Source of the DNA: a virus
Strand: one strand, 5' to 3'
DNA: 35,448 nucleotides
IMG/VR virus record: IMGVR_UViG_3300013126_000007
Span: 1 to 35,448 of that record
The notes under the pieces are model-generated. The model was not told where the DNA came from. It saw nothing but the letters and a program-made list of their open reading frames with translations, and ran no database searches. Positions 1 to 7,794 of this stretch are shown here, piece after piece. The translations under genes were made by a program, and so were the position numbers. Each line of letters opens with the position of its first letter. Positions within the stretch are counted from its first letter, which is position 1.

Positions 1-123
1 GCCAGCAGGTCGCGCGCCAGCCCCTCTCCGGTCTGCGCCACCAGCTCCCGGATGCGCCCCTCGTCGAGCTCGACGGTGGGCTCCGCCGGAGGAGGCTCCG
101 GAGCAGCGGGAGCCTGCTGGCCC
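1..123. repeat. Left copy of 123-bp terminal direct repeat
   Basis: Bases 1-123 are identical to bases 35326-35448. The repeat lies inside the coding sequence of the lysozyme gene, in the same frame in both copies. Joining the ends across the repeat restores that gene with its stop codon. This is what the overlap of a circular or circularly permuted assembly looks like. A true packaged terminal repeat is possible but would leave the lysozyme without a stop at the left end. Confidence 0.95.
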
Positions 124-776
124 AGCGCCGCCGCCAGCCGCGCGTTGACCTCGGCCCGGGGGCGCTCCACCAGGTCGAGGGTGTCGGGGTCTCCGGCCCC
201 GAGCTGGTAGGCGTCGAGGAGGAGCTTCCGGTTCATGTCGTTGCGGGCCTTCACCCCCTGGGTCCGCACCTCGTTGATCAGCACCTCGACGGCCGCTTCC
301 AGGAAGTCCTCCCGGGCGAGCGCCGCCGCGCACCGGGGGAAGTCGAAGCCGGTACCGGCAGCCCACGCCAGGCTCATCACCGCGAACTGCGCCGGGGCAG
401 GCCACCCTGGCAGGCCCGGGAAGCGCCGCGCCAGCTCCCGGGCGTTGCCGTCGCGCCGGGCCTCGAAGAGCCGCGTGAGATCCTCCGGGGAGACACGGAG
501 CGTGGTGGGCCCCTCGGGGATGTGGCGCCCCAGCCTCGCCGCCCCGGGGAAGTCGCGGACGCGGTGCCAGTCTGCGAGCTTCTCTTCGGAGGTAGCGAGC
601 GTTCCGTCGCGCCGTCGCCAGGGGATCGGGAGCGTGTCGGCGGGGGCCCGGACGAGCTGCCCCAGCCCGAAGGTCGGCAGGCCCTTGTGGTCGCAGTAGA
701 GGCGATCCACCTCCGCTTCGTGGCGCCGGGTGAAGGCCCGGAAGGAGCGGACCACGATGGGGCGCAGGGGGCTCAT
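1..776 (-). CDS. T4-type lysozyme (endolysin), 3' end continues across the window junction
   Basis: This is a muramidase expected to cleave peptidoglycan glycan strands at host lysis. The ATG at 776 overlaps the stop of the upstream gene (ATGA). Residues Glu20, Asp29 and Thr35 have exactly the E-x8-D-x5-T spacing of T4-type (GH24) lysozymes, with the local signature LPTFGLGQL at 33-41. The middle (about 90-190) is helical, with a PAQFAVMSLAWAAG stretch. A Pro/Ala linker follows, then a charged C-terminal tail. Frame 1-776 has no stop. Continuing through the duplicated end into 35325-35304 gives six more codons (EGYRRR after LLA) and a TAG, for about 265 residues in all. It is the last gene of the lysis cassette and converges on the integrase gene. 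Confidence 0.8.
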   Translation of the reverse strand, partial: MSPLRPIVVRSFRAFTRRHEAEVDRLYCDHKGLPTFGLGQLVRAPADTLPIPWRRRDGTLATSEEKLADWHRVRDFPGAARLGRHIPEGPTTLRVSPEDLTRLFEARRDGNARELARRFPGLPGWPAPAQFAVMSLAWAAGTGFDFPRCAAALAREDFLEAAVEVLINEVRTQGVKARNDMNRKLLLDAYQLGAGDPDTLDLVERPRAEVNARLAAALGQQAPAAPEPPPAEPTVELDEGRIRELVAQTGEGLARDLL

Positions 777-1444
777 GTGCCCTCCACGCAGGGCAGATCC
801 CCCGTCTGGTACCACCAGCGGATCTCCCGTCCCTGCTCCTGCGTGCCTGCGGTGCGGAGCCACCAGGAGCCCCGGCGCAGCTCGACCACCTCGCGGTGCT
901 TCGCCCGGACGGCGGTGAGGTACTGGCCGTTGTCGGGATCGATCTGCCCACCCTCGCTGGTCTCGATCACCCCGGTGGCCTCGCCCCCGGTGACCACGAG
1001 CGCATGCGCCAGGCCGCCGTGGCGCCACTCGGCGCGAGGGCGCCCGTCGTCGCCTCCGATCAGCAGCACCGTCCCCGGGTCGAGGTGGGGGCGCCGCATG
1101 TCGGGGCGCCGCAGCAGGCCCCGCTGCTGCCCCAGCTCCTGGAGCAGCTCCAGGTTGCCGCCGACGATCTGGGCCCGGGGGATCCGGAGCCAGTCCCGCT
1201 CCGCCCCTCGCCAGCGCAGCCGCCCGTCGACCTCCTCGTGCTGCATGCACGAGAGGAGGTGGAGGCCGCAATTCGACTGCGGGTCGCGCCATTCGCGCCG
1301 CTCGTCGTGGTAGCCGAAGGCCCACTGGCGCGCATGAAACACAGCGTCGAGGGGGAAGAAGTGCAGCCTCCACTTCTCGAAATCCCGGCCCGGGGAGAGG
1401 CCGTTGGCGAGCAAGGCGCGGCGCACGATGGCGTCAGCGCTCAC
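773..1444 (-). CDS. Putative papain-fold (CHAP/NlpC-P60-like) cell-wall hydrolase
   Basis: The protein has 223 residues. The GTG start at 1444 is chosen because it overlaps the upstream stop (GTGA); the stop overlaps the lysozyme ATG. Cys59 sits in SNCGLHLL, at the start of a predicted helix. It is followed about 90 residues later by His147 in GGLAHALVV and then an IETSEGGQ stretch. That Cys-helix / His-strand / polar-strand order is what CHAP and NlpC/P60 enzymes show. A role as a second peptidoglycan amidase or peptidase beside the lysozyme is inferred from this pattern and from its place in the lysis cassette. No signal peptide is visible, so release would need a holin. The assignment rests on few residues; a structural protein with this fold is the main alternative. 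Confidence 0.5.
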   Translation of the reverse strand: MSADAIVRRALLANGLSPGRDFEKWRLHFFPLDAVFHARQWAFGYHDERREWRDPQSNCGLHLLSCMQHEEVDGRLRWRGAERDWLRIPRAQIVGGNLELLQELGQQRGLLRRPDMRRPHLDPGTVLLIGGDDGRPRAEWRHGGLAHALVVTGGEATGVIETSEGGQIDPDNGQYLTAVRAKHREVVELRRGSWWLRTAGTQEQGREIRWWYQTGDLPCVEGT

Positions 1445-1785
1445 CGGAGCACCCGCACGATCTCCGCGGCGCGCTCGAGGGCCAGGGCCAGGCACTCGCT
1501 ATCCTGTTCCTCGCGGCACCGCTCCACCGTGGCGAGCACGCCCCGGCCCTCGCGCCCCACGCTCTCCAGGGCACCGGCGCCGTCGAGGCACCCCGTCCGG
1601 TGCGCTTCGTCCGGCACCAGCCCGCAGGCTGCGCGCGCCAGGGGCGCCGCCCGCTCTGCGTGCTCCACCGCCGCGGCGAGCTGGTCGAGGACGTCGCGCT
1701 TCGGAGCCTCCGACTCGCGGCACGCGGCGAGCGCGCAGCCCACCAGCAGCCACGCCCAGAAGGGCACCCGCGCCAGCGTGGTCAC
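1441..1785 (-). CDS. Small lipoprotein of the lysis cassette (outer-membrane spanin candidate)
   Basis: The protein has 114 residues from a GTG at 1785 that overlaps the preceding stop (GTGA). The N-terminus carries a short basic region, a hydrophobic stretch (FWAWLLVG, 9-16) and a lipobox Leu19-Ala-Ala-Cys22, so cleavage and lipidation at Cys22 are expected. The mature part is alpha-helical, charged and contains four more cysteines, at roughly residues 50, 63, 87 and 95. Phage lysis cassettes often encode a small lipoprotein (Rz1-type o-spanin or u-spanin) that bridges the membranes. This one is longer than Rz1 and is not nested in another gene, so the spanin role is inference from context. 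Confidence 0.55.
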   Translation of the reverse strand: MTTLARVPFWAWLLVGCALAACRESEAPKRDVLDQLAAAVEHAERAAPLARAACGLVPDEAHRTGCLDGAGALESVGREGRGVLATVERCREEQDSECLALALERAAEIVRVLR

Positions 1786-2105
1786 GATCCACCGTCCTGC
1801 GTCGTCGGTGGCGCCGTCGGGCGAGTCGAGGTCGCGGTGAGGGCACCGGGCCAGATCTCCTCGACGACCTGCCGCGCGGCGCTCGGCAGAGCGATCCCGA
1901 TCAGGGGCCGGAGCACTCCGCGGAGCACCAGCCCCGTTTTCTGAGCGACCACCCACAGGGACGCGAATCGAGGCCATTTTGCCGCCGTTTCTTGCGAGAG
2001 CTTGACGTTACCGAGCGCCACCAGCCCCAGATACAGCAGCGTTGCCGCCGTGAGGTAGGGGTGGGCCTTCGCTGCTGCGATGTACGGTTCCAGTTCGGGG
2101 GACAT
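1782..2105 (-). CDS. Small membrane protein, holin candidate
   Basis: The protein has 107 residues; ATG at 2105, stop overlapping the lipoprotein start. One clear transmembrane segment lies at about residues 16-34 (PYLTAATLLYLGLVALGN). A second, amphipathic hydrophobic stretch lies at about 49-75, followed by a Thr/Pro-rich tail. Position and size fit a class II or III holin forming the inner-membrane lesion that releases the two cytoplasmic lytic enzymes. Its start lies inside the preceding coiled-coil/TM gene, an out-of-frame overlap of 98 bases. That is much larger than the four-base overlaps elsewhere and suggests coupled or competing translation of the two membrane proteins. Confidence 0.5.
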   Translation of the reverse strand: MSPELEPYIAAAKAHPYLTAATLLYLGLVALGNVKLSQETAAKWPRFASLWVVAQKTGLVLRGVLRPLIGIALPSAARQVVEEIWPGALTATSTRPTAPPTTQDGGS

Positions 2106-2532
2106 ACCAGATCCTCCATACGTTCTGCGCGGCGACGTTCGCCACGCTGGTTGCGATCACGATCAGCGTCGTCTGCCACCCCCACAGACGCCACGCACGA
2201 GCGAGGCCCGACTCGGCCTCGTCGAGTCGCGCGCCCTTCGCCGTCGAGTCGCGCGCGGCGACCTGGAGCGCCGCCATCACCTCGACGTGTCGGAGCCGAT
2301 CCATCTCGTCCGTGGCGTCGAAGCGCCGCTCCAGCGACGAGACGGACCGCTCCAGCCTGCCCACGCGCTCCCCCAACGCGAGCACCGTGTCCGCCGTGAA
2401 GGCGAGGTGGTGGCGCGCGGCATCCCGCTCGACTCGGGACGCCTCCTGTGCCGCGGCCACGCGCGCGCTTTCGGCCTCCAGGGCCGTGACCCGTAGCTCC
2501 AGGTCGTCGAGGCGCGCGTGCGTGTCGCCCAT
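2008..2532 (-). CDS. Coiled-coil protein with C-terminal membrane anchor (XhlA-like architecture)
   Basis: The protein has 174 residues from an ATG at 2532. Residues 1-110 show long heptad-like charged helices (LDDLELRVTALEAESARV and similar). A single hydrophobic segment follows at about 118-138 (TTLIVIATSVANVAAQNVW), then a short polar tail. N-terminal coiled coil plus C-terminal anchor is the architecture of XhlA-family lysis accessory proteins, and the gene starts the run that contains the holin candidate, lipoprotein and lytic enzymes. No sequence motif confirms the family. The last 98 bases overlap the next gene in another frame. It could instead be a tail chaperone or a spanin-type protein. 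Confidence 0.5.
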   Translation of the reverse strand: MGDTHARLDDLELRVTALEAESARVAAAQEASRVERDAARHHLAFTADTVLALGERVGRLERSVSSLERRFDATDEMDRLRHVEVMAALQVAARDSTAKGARLDEAESGLARAWRLWGWQTTLIVIATSVANVAAQNVWRIWYVPRTGTVHRSSEGPPLPHGGNAAVSGAGGAR

Positions 2533-2535
2533 GGG

Positions 2536-2826
2536 TCAGGCCGGGACGTGGAATCGCCCGAGGTCCGGCGGCGCCGAGGTGTCCTCGCGAGCGCGCCGGT
2601 GGACCGTACGCACCGGGGCCTGGTGGGCGTACTCGCCCACCGTCTGGATCGGTTGGTACGCGACCTGCTCTGTCTCCTCGAGGAACTCATCGTCGTCGGG
2701 GCTGACGCTCGCGATGATGTCGTAGAAGGAGAGCCCCTCCACGTCGATGGGCCCCTTGACGACAACGCAGGGGCGATAGACGCCCTCTGCAAGACAAAAC
2801 GAGCCGAGATCACCGATGCTGGCCAT
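2536..2826 (-). CDS. Small protein of unknown function downstream of tail-fibre gene
   Basis: The protein has 96 residues from an ATG at 2826, preceded by AAAGGA, a good ribosome-binding site. It has no transmembrane segment. The N-terminal half alternates beta-like hydrophobic and polar residues (YRPCVVVKGPIDVEGLSFYDII), the middle is acidic (DDDEFLEETEQ), and the end is Pro- and Arg-rich. It lies between the glycine-rich fibre gene and the lysis cassette, separated by only a few bases on each side. A fibre chaperone or a small virion protein would fit, but nothing in the sequence decides this. Confidence 0.6.
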   Translation of the reverse strand: MASIGDLGSFCLAEGVYRPCVVVKGPIDVEGLSFYDIIASVSPDDDEFLEETEQVAYQPIQTVGEYAHQAPVRTVHRRAREDTSAPPDLGRFHVPA

Positions 2827-2838
2827 GCTGGTATCCTT

Positions 2839-3927
2839 TCAAAACACGCTGACGATGATGATGCCGTTGGCGCCATTGCCACCGGCACCCGAAGGGAATC
2901 CATTGAGCGAGGCAGCTCCACCGCCGCCACCTCCGCCGTAAAGGCCGCCGTTGCCTCCAGTGCCCGAGGAGCCCGAGGAGGAGCCACCGCCGCCTCCGCC
3001 GCCCGCTCCGCCCTGGCTGCTGGGCTGCGGCGCCGCCGCACCTGCGCCACCGCTCACCCCGGCGGCGCCCGCGGTGCCTCCGGTGGCCCCGTTCCAGGCG
3101 CTCCACCGCGCACCTCCCGCCCCGCCTCCCGCGGTCGTGTTGGCGATAGAGATGCCGCCGCCACCGCCACCGCCCGCGCCGCCTCCCTGGGAGCCCGTGC
3201 CCGAGGTGCCCGTGCCTCCGGTGGTGCTGGCGGCACCGCCGTTGCTGCCCGCCTGCTCCCCGGTGCCGCCGCTGCCCGCGGTGCCGTTGGCAGCGGTGCC
3301 GCCGTTGCCCGCGCCGCCGCCGAGGGCGCGCAGGTAGGAGCCAAATGTGCTCTGTCCGCCCGCGGTGCCAGCCGCGCCGCTCGTGTTGTCGGTGCCGACG
3401 GCAGCGCCGCCGGTCCCGCCCGCGCCGACGGTGGCTGTCTCCGTCGCGCCGAGGGCTGCCGCGCCGATAAAAAATGGCCCTGCGCGCCCACCACCGGCGC
3501 CCGCACCGCCGCCACACCGAACGGCGCCCGCAGCTCCTCGCCGCCCCGAGCCACCGCCACCGCCACCGGCGACCAGCTCCGCAAAAACGCCGCTAAAAGA
3601 GCCCGCGGGCTTGTTCCAGGTATTCGCCCCCGTCGTCGTATAGACGAAAGTGAGGGGCCGCACCTTCCAGACGGCGGCGCCTGCGGTCGCGTCAATCAGG
3701 TCGTAGGTGTAGCCGTAGCCCGCGCGGGTATCGACCCAGACGGAGCCCACAGAGTACCCCGAGGCGCTATCGTCGGTGACGGTCGGAGCGGCGCCGGTGC
3801 GCGTCACGCGAGGCCGCGCTTGCTCCACCGTAAGCTTGACCGTCGCGCCACCTTGCACCGCGGGGATCTCCTCCGTCCCCGATGGCTGCGTGCCTGCCGT
3901 GAGTGCTGAAATCGCCTTGTCCGCCAT
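2839..3927 (-). CDS. Tail fibre protein with glycine-rich receptor-binding domain
   Basis: The protein has 362 residues; the ATG at 3927 has AGGAG eight bases upstream. The N-terminus (KAISALTAGTQPSGTEEIPAVQG) is the short attachment motif typical of phage fibre and appendage proteins. Residues about 40-110 form a beta-rich linker. From about 120 to the end the chain is dominated by Gly runs broken by Ala, Ser, Thr and Asn. It is introduced by a FVYTTTGANTWNKPAG segment and closes with NGIIIVSVF, the usual frame of glycine-rich fibre tips that form polyglycine-II-like bundles. It should contact the host surface. Downstream of the LamG-type fibre gene, with two bases between them. Confidence 0.8.
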   Translation of the reverse strand: MADKAISALTAGTQPSGTEEIPAVQGGATVKLTVEQARPRVTRTGAAPTVTDDSASGYSVGSVWVDTRAGYGYTYDLIDATAGAAVWKVRPLTFVYTTTGANTWNKPAGSFSGVFAELVAGGGGGGSGRRGAAGAVRCGGGAGAGGGRAGPFFIGAAALGATETATVGAGGTGGAAVGTDNTSGAAGTAGGQSTFGSYLRALGGGAGNGGTAANGTAGSGGTGEQAGSNGGAASTTGGTGTSGTGSQGGGAGGGGGGGISIANTTAGGGAGGARWSAWNGATGGTAGAAGVSGGAGAAAPQPSSQGGAGGGGGGGSSSGSSGTGGNGGLYGGGGGGGAASLNGFPSGAGGNGANGIIIVSVF

Positions 3928-3929
3928 GG

Positions 3930-4811
3930 TCAGTTCTCCTGGTGGAGACGGTCGCCGTCTTCCGTAAGCAGGTAGGAAAAATCCTCCTGTAGAACGTGAA
4001 ATCCAGGCACGCCCGCCGCCGCGTGCCACGCCGCGATTTCCCCCGCGTCAAGGGCACGCTCGTACACGCTCACGAGCGAGATATCTCCGTCGAATGGGTA
4101 GAACGGCGAGCCGAACACGTCGCCGCAACCCATCGACCCGACGGAGGAGTTGAGCCCCGCGTTGCTGCCGCTGGCCACGACCGAAACCGCCTCACCGTCG
4201 AGGTACGCCGTGTAGCTCCCCGGGAGCGTGTCGCCGCCCCCGTCGTACACCACGAGGAGCGTGTGCCAGTCGGTGTCCAGCGCATTGGCGATGCCGACGC
4301 CGTTCCCGGCCCCGTTGGCGAAGTCCAGCCGCCAGTGGAACGGCTGGTAACCGCCGCTGTTGCATAGGTAGATCTCGCTCACGCGCGAGGCCCCGGCGGC
4401 GAGTCGCACCGGCAGCATGAACACGCCCGACCCAGGCAGGCTCGCCAGCCGGAACTTGATCCCCCAGGAGGAGGCACCGGAAGCGGGCGCCGTGGTGCTC
4501 CGCGTGAGGCGCTGGTTGCCCGCGCCGTCGAAGGTCACCGCCGACGGATCGGCTGGGGGCTGAGCCTCCAGGTACGCGCCACGAAGGCCCGCCGTGGCCT
4601 GTGCGAAGTCGTGGCTGTTGCCGCTCTGGTCGACCCACAGCCCCACGGGGTCGCCCGTGGTGGTGGGCGTGGCTCCGGCGCCGGTGCTCAGTTCGTTGAG
4701 GTTGGCCGCCTCGCCCTGGAGGAAAAGGAAGGCGCTCGAGGGGAAGCTTCCGCCTCCGCCTGTGCCAGACACAAGCACCCGCCTCCGATTGTCAGGCGTC
4801 GGGCGCCGCAT
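3930..4811 (-). CDS. Tail fibre/appendage protein with LamG (concanavalin A-like) domain
   Basis: The protein has 293 residues; the ATG at 4811 overlaps the previous stop by one base (TGATG). After a short basic N-terminus, residues about 55-265 have the look of a LamG/ConA-like beta sandwich: VGLWVDQSGNSHDF near the start, AVTFDGAGNQRL, then WHTLLVVYDGG and a YLDGEAVSVV strand, ending with ISLVSVYERALDAGEIAAW. That last helix-strand signature closes many LamG_3 domains in phage fibres. The tail ends in a short SYLLTEDGDRLHQEN segment. The domain usually binds surface glycans, so host recognition is the likely role. Confidence 0.75.
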   Translation of the reverse strand: MRRPTPDNRRRVLVSGTGGGGSFPSSAFLFLQGEAANLNELSTGAGATPTTTGDPVGLWVDQSGNSHDFAQATAGLRGAYLEAQPPADPSAVTFDGAGNQRLTRSTTAPASGASSWGIKFRLASLPGSGVFMLPVRLAAGASRVSEIYLCNSGGYQPFHWRLDFANGAGNGVGIANALDTDWHTLLVVYDGGGDTLPGSYTAYLDGEAVSVVASGSNAGLNSSVGSMGCGDVFGSPFYPFDGDISLVSVYERALDAGEIAAWHAAAGVPGFHVLQEDFSYLLTEDGDRLHQEN

Positions 4812-5215
4812 CACAGCCCCACAGGCGAAGAGGGCCAGGCCCGGATGGACCCGCTGCCGCTCGCGGTGCGCCAGACGAGGTAGCGCGTCGCTGACGTCTT
4901 CGGCACCAGCAGCGTCAGCGACTGGCCCGAAGGGACCACGACGCAGTTCGCCGCCGCGAAGTTTCCAGCCACCGCCGCCGGGTCGATGGTGTCGCTGTTG
5001 TTGTCCTGGAGCGCGACATACACGTCTGCCGAGAGGGCCTGGATCGTGAGGTATCGGCCGCGGAGAAACTTGGGCGTGCTCTGCCCCGTCTCCGGGTCGG
5101 TGATCGCCTGGTCGAGGTCCAGGTACTGGTCGCTTGTCGTGGAGTCGTCCGAGTAGACGGCGCCGCGGATCGGGGGGTGGACGCACGCTGCCGCGCGTTC
5201 GATGGAGCTGGTCAT
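4811..5215 (-). CDS. Small beta-rich virion protein at the head of the fibre cluster
   Basis: The protein has 134 residues; ATG at 5215, overlapping the upstream stop (ATGA). It is predominantly beta-structured (RYLTIQALSADVYVALQ; CVVVPSGQSLTLLVPK; TRYLVWRTASGSGSI), with no membrane segment or signal peptide. Similar small proteins lie between ejection and fibre genes in podovirus-like genomes and often act as fibre adaptors or minor tail proteins. That role is inferred from position only. Confidence 0.6.
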   Translation of the reverse strand: MTSSIERAAACVHPPIRGAVYSDDSTTSDQYLDLDQAITDPETGQSTPKFLRGRYLTIQALSADVYVALQDNNSDTIDPAAVAGNFAAANCVVVPSGQSLTLLVPKTSATRYLVWRTASGSGSIRAWPSSPVGL

Positions 5216-7794
5216 GGGCTATCTCCTAGGCTGTCGGTGCGGCTGGCGAGCCGCGGGGGAGCGAGGGGGCGCGAGGGGGCGCTGCCGCCGGAAGGCGCGG
5301 AGCCACCGGGGCCGGGAGGCGGGGCCGCGGTCTGCAGGCCCTGGTAGAGCCGCACCGCGTCGGGCCGAAGCGAGGGGCTGGTCGGGATGCCCAGCGTGCC
5401 GAGCTGGAGCTCCTCGCGCCAGGTGAGGGGCTTGGTGCGCGCGAGCATTTGCTCCTGCACGCTCTCGACGATCGCCTGGTACACCGACGGGTAGACGGCT
5501 TTGACCGCCTCGACGCTCTCGCGCGAGAGCTTCCCGGCGCGGGCGTCCTCGAGCACCTGGAGCGGGTCGTCGACGGCGCGAGCGTACCGAAGAAACCGGC
5601 TCACCTCGTCGGGGCTCGGGTCGCTCTTCTTGGCGATCTGCGGGGGCACGCCCTCGGGCAGAGGGCGCCGGGGCATCTTCCCCTGAAGGAAGTCGGCGCC
5701 GCGCTGGACGACGCTGGCCACCGAGCGCGCCGTCGACGCGGGGAGGCCTGCGGTGGCTGCGGCGGTGCGCTGCTCTGGGCTGGCGCGGTAGGCCGCGAGC
5801 TGCCGGGTGATCCGGTCGTAGCTGCCTCTCGGGTCGCGGGCGTCGGCGAGGTCCTTGGCCTTGCCAGCGGCCAGCGCCAGCGGCGCCCCGGGGCGAGTCA
5901 CCTCGGCCATCCCCTTGAGCGCCCCCAGCGCCCCCCGGCCGACTCCAACCACCGCCGCCGCGCGCTCCCCCAGCAACCGGTCGAAGGCTCCGGTGACAGT
6001 GCTCACCACCTCGCCTTGCCGCACGCTGCGAGCAAGCTGCATGGCCACGTCCGCGCCGTACACCTTCGCCAGGTGGTTGGCGTAGGCGCCGCCTGCCGCA
6101 AGGGCGAGGCCGACGGGGCCACCACCGCCGGCGACGACGCCGGCCACCGCGCCAAGCTGCTCCGACAAGCCGAAGTTTCGGTTGCTCGTGCTGCGAGCCA
6201 GGCCCTTCTCGGTAGCTTCCGCCAACCAGTTGGCCGCGCGATATTCCGCGTTGGCGTTGGTCCACCGCGCAGCAAACTCAGCCCCCTGCTTCTGCGCCAC
6301 CTCGTCGCCCACGGTTTTGATGCGGTCTCGCAGCGACGAGTAGAGGTCTTTGAGCAGGTCCTTTTCGATCGTGTCGGCGCCGCCGCGAAAGGCTTCCTTG
6401 CGCAGCTTGGAAGAAGTCTCCCAAACGCGCACCAGATCGCCGTCGGCGATCTTGGTCTCGATCTGCTGAAGCCACTCGTCGACGTTCTTGGCTGCGCGTG
6501 CCAGGTCCGGGTTTGCCTCGCGTGCAACGCGCTCGGCGATGGCCGCGCGCTGCTCCGCGGCGAAGGCTGCCGTGTCGACCTTGCCGCCGGCGGCCTTGAT
6601 CTCTTCGACGCCGGCGCGGACGGCCTTGCCTCGCTCTTCCCTCAGCAGCGCCGCCGCCGTCTGCTTTTCCTCCGCGGTCAACAGCGCCTTCGCGTCTTTG
6701 CCGAGAGCCTGGGCCAGCTCGCCGTCGGCCACGGTGCGCGCTACCCGCGCCTCGACGTCGGCGCCCATCTGCTGGAGCTTCTGGATCTGTGGCTGGTTGG
6801 CACCGGTGCTTTTGATCGCAAACTCGCGCTCGGCCCTCGACGCCAGGGCCTGCACCCCAGCCTCCGTCTTTGGCACCGCCTGGGCCAACTCGCTCACGAG
6901 CCCCGCCTCGCGCTGCTCCAGCCGTCGAAGCATGGCCGCGCCCGCGTCGCTGGCCTTGCTCGCGGCGCCGCGCAGCACCGTGCCCGCCGCCGAGAGGCCG
7001 CCGCCGGCCACGCCCCCCAGGAGCGCCCCGTGCCCCGCTGCCGCAACCAGCTTCTCGGCCGTCAGCTGCTCGTCGCGCAGGGTGGCCCGGCTCACCTCCT
7101 GGCCCACGCCGTAGAGCGCCCCCTCGGCCGCCGCAGAGGCCGCCGCGCCCGCGCCGCGCACCAGCGCCGAGGTCGACTCCCCGACGACGGCTCGCTCGAG
7201 CGCCGCCGCCCCCCGGGACGCCAGCGCCGAGGGCGCCGCGCCTGCGACGAGCTCCACCGCCCGCAGCCCGGTCGCCGCCCCCCGTGCCGCCCCTCCAGCC
7301 CCGGCCGCTGTCGCTTCTGCCGCCCCACCGGCGCCGCCGCTGAGCAGCACCGGGGCAAGCATCCCCAGCCCCTCGCCGACGAGCGAGGAGGCCTGGTTGG
7401 CGTCCTGCAGGTCGGCCAGCGTCTGCCGGCCCACCAGCCCCGACTCCACCAGGGCGAGGTCGCTGAGGCCCAGCGACGCGCCCCGGGCAGCACCGGCGAG
7501 GCCCGCCGCGGCAGCGCCGGCCAGGCCGCCGTACTCTTGCTGGATCCGCTGCTCCCGCACCTGCCCGGAGCTGGCGAGGCCGCCCCCGCCGAAGCGGGCC
7601 TCGGGGCTGTCGAGGTAGGCCGCCGCGTCGCCGCCGGAGAGCTCCCGCACCTGCCCGGTCTGGTCGACGATCTGCACCTTCTGATCGGCCAGGAACCCCG
7701 CTCGGCCCTCGCGCACGAGCTGCCCCGCGGTCGCCAGGTCGGCGGCGATGGGCGCCCCTGTCTGCGCGTCGTAGAGGGTGACCTGGTCGGCCAT
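5212..7794 (-). CDS. Large internal virion (DNA ejection) protein
   Basis: The protein has 860 residues; ATG at 7794, overlapping the upstream stop by one base. The first 60 residues look like a small beta domain (VTLYDAQTGAPIAADLATAGQL). About 80-300 is Ala/Gly-rich with amphipathic helical stretches (GLAGAARGASLGLSDLAL). About 300-560 is charged helical or coiled coil. About 560-640 is again Gly/Ala hydrophobic. The C-terminus is Pro/Ser-rich. Very long Ala/Gly-rich helical proteins at this position, after the tail nozzle and before the fibres, are the inner-core or ejection proteins of podoviruses that form a conduit through the host envelope. No lytic transglycosylase or protease motif was seen. 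Confidence 0.65.
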   Translation of the reverse strand: MADQVTLYDAQTGAPIAADLATAGQLVREGRAGFLADQKVQIVDQTGQVRELSGGDAAAYLDSPEARFGGGGLASSGQVREQRIQQEYGGLAGAAAAGLAGAARGASLGLSDLALVESGLVGRQTLADLQDANQASSLVGEGLGMLAPVLLSGGAGGAAEATAAGAGGAARGAATGLRAVELVAGAAPSALASRGAAALERAVVGESTSALVRGAGAAASAAAEGALYGVGQEVSRATLRDEQLTAEKLVAAAGHGALLGGVAGGGLSAAGTVLRGAASKASDAGAAMLRRLEQREAGLVSELAQAVPKTEAGVQALASRAEREFAIKSTGANQPQIQKLQQMGADVEARVARTVADGELAQALGKDAKALLTAEEKQTAAALLREERGKAVRAGVEEIKAAGGKVDTAAFAAEQRAAIAERVAREANPDLARAAKNVDEWLQQIETKIADGDLVRVWETSSKLRKEAFRGGADTIEKDLLKDLYSSLRDRIKTVGDEVAQKQGAEFAARWTNANAEYRAANWLAEATEKGLARSTSNRNFGLSEQLGAVAGVVAGGGGPVGLALAAGGAYANHLAKVYGADVAMQLARSVRQGEVVSTVTGAFDRLLGERAAAVVGVGRGALGALKGMAEVTRPGAPLALAAGKAKDLADARDPRGSYDRITRQLAAYRASPEQRTAAATAGLPASTARSVASVVQRGADFLQGKMPRRPLPEGVPPQIAKKSDPSPDEVSRFLRYARAVDDPLQVLEDARAGKLSRESVEAVKAVYPSVYQAIVESVQEQMLARTKPLTWREELQLGTLGIPTSPSLRPDAVRLYQGLQTAAPPPGPGGSAPSGGSAPSRPLAPPRLASRTDSLGDSP

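Noticed and set aside
1-123. Fixed T7-like terminal repeat
   Set aside because: It would cut the lysozyme gene so that it lacks a stop at the left end; overlap of a circular assembly explains the same data without damage. Read mapping could still overturn this.
2939-3600. Tandem repeat array
   Set aside because: The repeated GGN/GCC pattern is the codon pattern of the glycine-rich fibre domain, not an independent repeat element.
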